A DNA stretch of 9,441 bases from Deltaproteobacteria bacterium (GTDB taxonomy: Bacteria; Desulfobacterota; DSM-4660; Desulfatiglandales; Desulfatiglandaceae). Under the pieces are notes generated by a model. It saw nothing but the letters and a program-made list of their open reading frames with translations. It did not search any database and was not told the DNA's origin. The stretch covers positions 1-9,441 of the forward strand of contig QMLZ01000107.1 in the NCBI GenBank assembly GCA_003646995.1. Reading direction: 5' to 3'. Made by a program: the position numbers and the translations under genes. Positions 6,253 through 9,441 of this stretch are shown piece by piece; position 1 is the stretch's first letter; each line of letters starts with the position of its first letter.

Positions 6253-7380
6253 TTAATCCTTTTGTTGCTTTTTGGGTAAATAGATAGTGAACAGGGAGCC
6301 TTTACCCGGCTCACTCTCTACCGTTATGTGGCCCTGGTGAGCACATACAATGATTTTTACTTCCGCGAGTCCCAGCCCGCTGCCTTCCCTGGAGCTCGCG
6401 TAAGAACCTCTGTGAAAGGCGTCAAAAATAAAAGGCAACTCTTCAGGGGGTATGCCCATTCCCTGGTCACTTACCTTGACTATAACCTCGTCTTCATTCT
6501 GATCTATTGTAAACTTGATGGTCCCTTTACCCTCTGAATATTTTATGGCGTTATCTAAAAGGTTTCTAAAGACTCTCTGCATACGCCGGGCATCAGCCTC
6601 AACGATGATCATCTCGTGGGCGCTATCCAGTTCCAGTGTCAAGCCATGCTCTTGCGCCTTTGTTTCATAAGCTTCGAGGAGCTCCAGGATCTCCTTTTCA
6701 AGGGATACAGAGCTGAAATTCGGCTTTAGCTGCCCCGACTGAAGCCTCGAGAACTCTAACAGTTCATTAATAAGTCCTTCAATTTTGCCAGCTTCCTGGC
6801 TTACGATCTCCAGGTACTCATTCCTCTTTTCTTCCCCGATCTCCTTCCCCCTTCTCAGCAAGCGCAGGGCAAATCCCCCGATAATGCTCACCGAAGATTT
6901 TATGTCATGGGCCAGCATTGATATCAGGTTGTCTTTTTCCCTCTCAAGCGCCTTTAAATGGGAGATATCATCAAAAGACTCCACACCACCGATGAGATTC
7001 CCCTGATCATCGAACAGTCCGTTGCAGCTCATTCTCACGGGGATCTTTTCTCCCCACTTGTTTTCAATGGTAGTCTCCATCAGGGACAGGGGTTCGCGGC
7101 TGTCTAGCACTGCCCTGACCGGGCACTGCGTCTTACATCTGTCTCCCTTAAGCACCTCACCGCAAAATTTGCCCAGTACCTCATCGGCCCTAAATCCAAT
7201 GATTTTTTCCGCCCAGGGATTAACACCCGTAACCCTCATTTCTGAGTTTACCGTCAGTACCCCTGTAGGAAGGCTGTCTATAACCAGCCTGTAGAACCTC
7301 GAACCAGCAGTCAAGGGCTCGTCAGATTCGTAATGGTTAGCCTTATTGCTCCCCTGCCCCTGAGGATGACATTCATTCAT
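6253..7380 (-). CDS. Soluble PAS-domain sensor histidine kinase
   Basis: 375 residues with no transmembrane segment, so it senses a cytosolic signal. A PAS domain spans about 27-140; it contains Cys73-X8-Cys82-X3-Cys86 (FCGEV, DRCKTQCPV), an arrangement suited to metal, Fe-S or thiol chemistry. The HisKA domain follows at about 146-213 with the phospho-acceptor His158 in SMLAHDIKSS. The HATPase domain (about 225-370) shows the N box NLLDNAIKYS (273-282), the G1 box DQGMGIP (305-311), the F box FDAFHRG (319-325) and the G2 box GSGLGL (333-338), so it should be an active kinase. It starts 7 nt after the ferredoxin gene, so it belongs to the redox operon and may report on the state of its electron carriers. 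No response regulator is next to it; the receiver protein at 3525-4025 is the only candidate in the window. Confidence 0.94.
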   Translation of the reverse strand: MNECHPQGQGSNKANHYESDEPLTAGSRFYRLVIDSLPTGVLTVNSEMRVTGVNPWAEKIIGFRADEVLGKFCGEVLKGDRCKTQCPVRAVLDSREPLSLMETTIENKWGEKIPVRMSCNGLFDDQGNLIGGVESFDDISHLKALEREKDNLISMLAHDIKSSVSIIGGFALRLLRRGKEIGEEKRNEYLEIVSQEAGKIEGLINELLEFSRLQSGQLKPNFSSVSLEKEILELLEAYETKAQEHGLTLELDSAHEMIIVEADARRMQRVFRNLLDNAIKYSEGKGTIKFTIDQNEDEVIVKVSDQGMGIPPEELPFIFDAFHRGSYASSREGSGLGLAEVKIIVCAHQGHITVESEPGKGSLFTIYLPKKQQKD

Positions 7381-7387
7381 TTTGGCC

Positions 7388-7573
7388 CTATACTTCCGTA
7401 ACTGTTATGGCATTTGATTCACATACTTCAACACAACTCTCGCAGCCGAGGCATTCTTCGGCATTGACCGGCACAGATTTTTCGTCTTGCATTTCATAAA
7501 CATCGACAGGGCAAACTTCTACACACTCACCGCATCCAATACATTTGTCAGCATCTACCTCAGGTTTAAACAT
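7388..7573 (-). CDS. 2x[4Fe-4S] ferredoxin
   Basis: 61 residues, the size of a clostridial-type dicluster ferredoxin. Cluster motif 1 is Cys11-X2-Cys14-X2-Cys17-X3-Cys21-Pro; motif 2 is Cys41-X2-Cys44-X2-Cys47-X3-Cys51, where Glu replaces the usual Pro after the last cysteine. The surface is very acidic, as in low-potential electron carriers. AGGAGG stands 8 nt before the ATG. It lies 19 nt after the DUF1638 gene and 7 nt before the kinase gene, so it is co-transcribed. It is a likely electron partner for the FAD oxidoreductase or the DUF1638 process, or for the radical SAM enzyme, which needs a reductant. Confidence 0.95.
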   Translation of the reverse strand: MFKPEVDADKCIGCGECVEVCPVDVYEMQDEKSVPVNAEECLGCESCVEVCESNAITVTEV

Positions 7574-7592
7574 CTTCGCAACCTCCTTGTAT

Positions 7593-8249
7593 TTAATTGG
7601 AATGAAGCTCCAGTGCTGCCTCTTTTAACAGGTTTTTAAATCTATCAAGGCTTACTGGATATGCCTGGATGGGTATACCCATCCAGTCTGAATAATCGAG
7701 AAATTCTTCTGGTTTTTCAGCCATAAACTTATCAACATAACCTATTCCGTCCAGGACTATGGCCCCGCCTGTATGCCTGGGGAAATTTTCATTCGCAAGA
7801 CCTTTGTCCCACCCTTTGAACACATAATGTCTAAACTTGATCCATCCTGGTGTCATCCACCACACCTTTTCGCCCCCTGCTAGTTCCTGCGCAATCCTAT
7901 CTCTTTCTTCCTCGCTCGCCAGCATGTCCATGCAATGGGTCGCGTTGATTCTAACAACACCCGATCCCTGCTCTTCTATGATTTTCTTCATAGTACGGGT
8001 GGGATTGTCCCCGTTCACATAACAAAACTTTCCACCATACACAACAAGAACCTTGTCCGATATCTGCTTGGCCTTTTCTATCCGGTACAGCAATTGTCTC
8101 TCAAGTTCCGGTGGCTTTTCATGCAGTCCCGGAGTGTTATAAAAGATATGGCGTGCATTTAGAAAACCATCTCTTTTTAAATAGTTAAGCTCTAGACTTA
8201 ATGTACCGCATGATACTATTACAATGTCATCAAAGGAAATCTCCGCCAT
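7593..8249 (-). CDS. DUF1638 family protein
   Basis: 218 residues matching DUF1638 (PF07796) in layout: VSCGTLSLEL (12-21), a LHEKPPELE segment (42-50), YGGKFC (71-76), THCMDML (104-110) and WMTPGWIKFR (131-140). Cys14, Cys76, Cys106 and the histidines at 43 and 105 are the likely metal or cofactor ligands of the family; these are visible, their role is not proven. The family's biochemistry is unknown; from memory, its genes often stand near corrinoid-dependent methyltransferases in methanogens and Desulfobacterota, which would suggest methyl-group or one-carbon metabolism. The start has AGGAGG 8 nt upstream and overlaps the end of the coiled-coil ferredoxin gene by 20 nt, so the two are translationally coupled. 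A second ferredoxin gene follows 19 nt later. Confidence 0.82.
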   Translation of the reverse strand: MAEISFDDIVIVSCGTLSLELNYLKRDGFLNARHIFYNTPGLHEKPPELERQLLYRIEKAKQISDKVLVVYGGKFCYVNGDNPTRTMKKIIEEQGSGVVRINATHCMDMLASEEERDRIAQELAGGEKVWWMTPGWIKFRHYVFKGWDKGLANENFPRHTGGAIVLDGIGYVDKFMAEKPEEFLDYSDWMGIPIQAYPVSLDRFKNLLKEAALELHSN

Positions 8250-8628
8250 AATAGCCCCTCCTGTTTATTCTCATTCCAGCTCCCCCATACCTGGACCTAT
8301 TGCCAGCTTCTCTTGGTTCTAGGGGAGTCAAAGAGATGGCCCCTTCTGGGCATTCCTGGGCACACCACCCACACCCTCTGCACATATCTGGATCGATAAT
8401 TGCGGTCTCCTCCACGTGAACAGCGTGGGTAGGGCATACGTTTTCGCAGATTCCGCATGCAATGCACTTATCCTCCTGTACGCGTGCAACAACGATATGG
8501 TGGCCCCTCCCCTGTTGCTCCTCCAGCAGCCTTGAAATCCTCGCTTCCAGGGCTTCAACCCTTTTCTGAACCTGTTGGGCCATTGCCTTTAGTTCCGCCA
8601 ATTCATCACTGCTTGCTTTTGTGCTCAT
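8230..8628 (-). CDS. Coiled-coil 2x[4Fe-4S] ferredoxin-domain protein
   Basis: 132 residues in three parts. Residues 7-38 (ELAELKAMAQQVQKRVEA, then LEARISRLLEE) form a coiled coil. Residues 46-101 are a dicluster ferredoxin domain: Cys55-X2-Cys58-X2-Cys61-X3-Cys65-Pro and Cys83-X2-Cys86-X2-Cys89-X3-Cys93-Pro, both complete. Residues 105-132 are a Gly/Arg/Tyr-rich basic tail (SRYGGAGM, NRRGYYGG). The coiled coil probably makes it a dimer and fixes it to a partner, unlike the free small ferredoxin two genes on. Coiled coil and Gly-rich tail recall small proteins found with NifX/NafY-like Fe-S/Mo carrier genes. The ATG at 8628 has GAAGAGG about 8 nt upstream. It follows the FAD oxidoreductase gene by 45 nt and overlaps the DUF1638 gene by 20 nt. 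Confidence 0.92.
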   Translation of the reverse strand: MSTKASSDELAELKAMAQQVQKRVEALEARISRLLEEQQGRGHHIVVARVQEDKCIACGICENVCPTHAVHVEETAIIDPDMCRGCGWCAQECPEGAISLTPLEPREAGNRSRYGGAGMRINRRGYYGGDFL

Positions 8629-8673
8629 GGTCCATGCCTCTTCACGGTTTGCATTGATTTTTGGAAACCCTGC

Positions 8674-9441
8674 CTAGTATTTCAACGCCAGCTCATAGCC
8701 TGCGTGTACTGCGGCAAAGATATCTTGGACCTGATTTGCATCGCCAATTATCTCCAAGCGTGGGACCACTTTTTTAATCCCCTCATCGGGTCCAGGAGCC
8801 GAGAGCATGCCAGAGGCAAGGATTACTGTCTGAAAAGGCTCCAGAGACATTTCAACCCCATCTTGGACTATCTCCACGTTTCCTGGGTTGAACTTCTTGA
8901 CCGTTGTATGGGGCATCAAGGTAACATTGGGTAGTTTTTCTATTCGCATGAGGGCGAGTTTCTTGGTAATCATTTCCATCATGCTCCCTATGGGGTCTGT
9001 TCTTTTCGTAGCCACAACTTCATAACCCTCTTTTCCAAGCTTTTCTGCAATCTCCAGCCCCACTCGGCCTGCGCCTATGACAAGGATCCTAGGGCCTCGA
9101 ACCTCCTTTTCTCCTTCCAGATACTCCAGTGAGGTCAGCACGTGTTGCTCCTCAAGCCCGGGTATTTGCGGGATGTTCTGCACAGCGCCTGTGGCCCACA
9201 CCAGCAGGTCTGGGTTGTGCTTTTTTACCAAATCCACGTCCACGGCCGTGCGCATCATAATGGTAACTCCTGCATTTCGAACCTGCTTCTCCAGGTCTTC
9301 CAATCCCGGCTTCATCTCGGCCTTGCCGGGGCATTTCCATGCCAAGGCGAATTGGCCGCCGAGTTGGTCCTTTTTTTCTGCAAGGGTGACGTCGTGCCCC
9401 CTCCTTTTCATGTACAGGGCCGCTGACATACCGGCCGGCCC
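8674..9441 (-). CDS. FAD/NAD(P)-dependent oxidoreductase, C-terminal part (5' end outside window)
   Basis: The frame is open to the last base of the window: the first visible residues are GPAG (1-4), so the ATG at 9429 lies inside the GxGPAG FAD-binding motif and is not the start. LGGQ (27-30), VWATGA (81-86), ILVIGAGRVGLEIAEKLG (119-136, NAD(P)H Rossmann fold) and IIGDANQVQDIFAAVHAGYE (231-250, FAD) give the order typical of the C-terminal module of 2,4-dienoyl-CoA reductase/trimethylamine-dehydrogenase-type enzymes. 255 residues are visible. It should take electrons from or give them to NAD(P)H via FAD. Being the first visible gene of the packed operon with two ferredoxins, it probably exchanges electrons with one of them. 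The upstream part (FMN/[4Fe-4S] barrel or stand-alone protein) is outside the window. Confidence 0.88.
   Translation of the reverse strand, partial: GPAGMSAALYMKRRGHDVTLAEKKDQLGGQFALAWKCPGKAEMKPGLEDLEKQVRNAGVTIMMRTAVDVDLVKKHNPDLLVWATGAVQNIPQIPGLEEQHVLTSLEYLEGEKEVRGPRILVIGAGRVGLEIAEKLGKEGYEVVATKRTDPIGSMMEMITKKLALMRIEKLPNVTLMPHTTVKKFNPGNVEIVQDGVEMSLEPFQTVILASGMLSAPGPDEGIKKVVPRLEIIGDANQVQDIFAAVHAGYELALKY

Noticed and set aside
9142..9426. 94-codon plus-strand frame
   Set aside because: Shadow of the FAD oxidoreductase, whose conserved motifs cover the same bases on the minus strand.

Overview
The window looks like chromosomal DNA from an anaerobic member of the Desulfobacterota (former Deltaproteobacteria; sulfate reducer or syntroph type). 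This is inferred from the gene mix: two dicluster ferredoxins, a DUF1638 protein, old-yellow-enzyme-type FAD/NAD(P) modules, a cytidylate-kinase-like/BON fusion, a cysteine-bearing PAS kinase and a COG0731-type radical SAM protein. The base composition is close to balanced and strong AGGAGG ribosome sites are common. No mobile element, CRISPR array, tRNA or rRNA is visible.

Left part (1-2101): the 3' part of an FAD/NAD(P)-dependent oxidoreductase enters from the left on the plus strand. It converges on a minus-strand pair: a dTDP-4-dehydrorhamnose reductase (rfbD) followed 22 nt later by a small membrane-anchored J-domain protein (DUF1232 plus DnaJ domain).

Middle (2102-5025): about 530 bp without a recognisable gene separates divergent transcription units. 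It holds an exact 18-bp palindrome, several hairpins and an inverted repeat that can cover the ribosome binding site of the next gene. Three plus-strand genes follow: a cytidylate kinase-like protein with a C-terminal BON domain, a single-domain response regulator, and an integral membrane protein of the MprF-flippase/UPF0104 family.

Right part (5044-9441, all minus strand): a tightly packed, probably co-transcribed set read from right to left. The order is an FAD/NAD(P) oxidoreductase (5' end outside the window), a coiled-coil 2x[4Fe-4S] ferredoxin, a DUF1638 protein (20-nt overlap), a small 2x[4Fe-4S] ferredoxin, a soluble PAS histidine kinase, a radical SAM protein, and a 59-residue coiled-coil protein that is easily missed because of its size. 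The set suggests electron transfer from NAD(P)H through flavin and ferredoxins to a DUF1638-linked process, with a cytosolic redox- or ligand-sensing kinase in the same operon. DUF1638 genes are, as far as I recall, often found near corrinoid methyl-transfer genes. The combined function is inference; the individual families are mostly clear.
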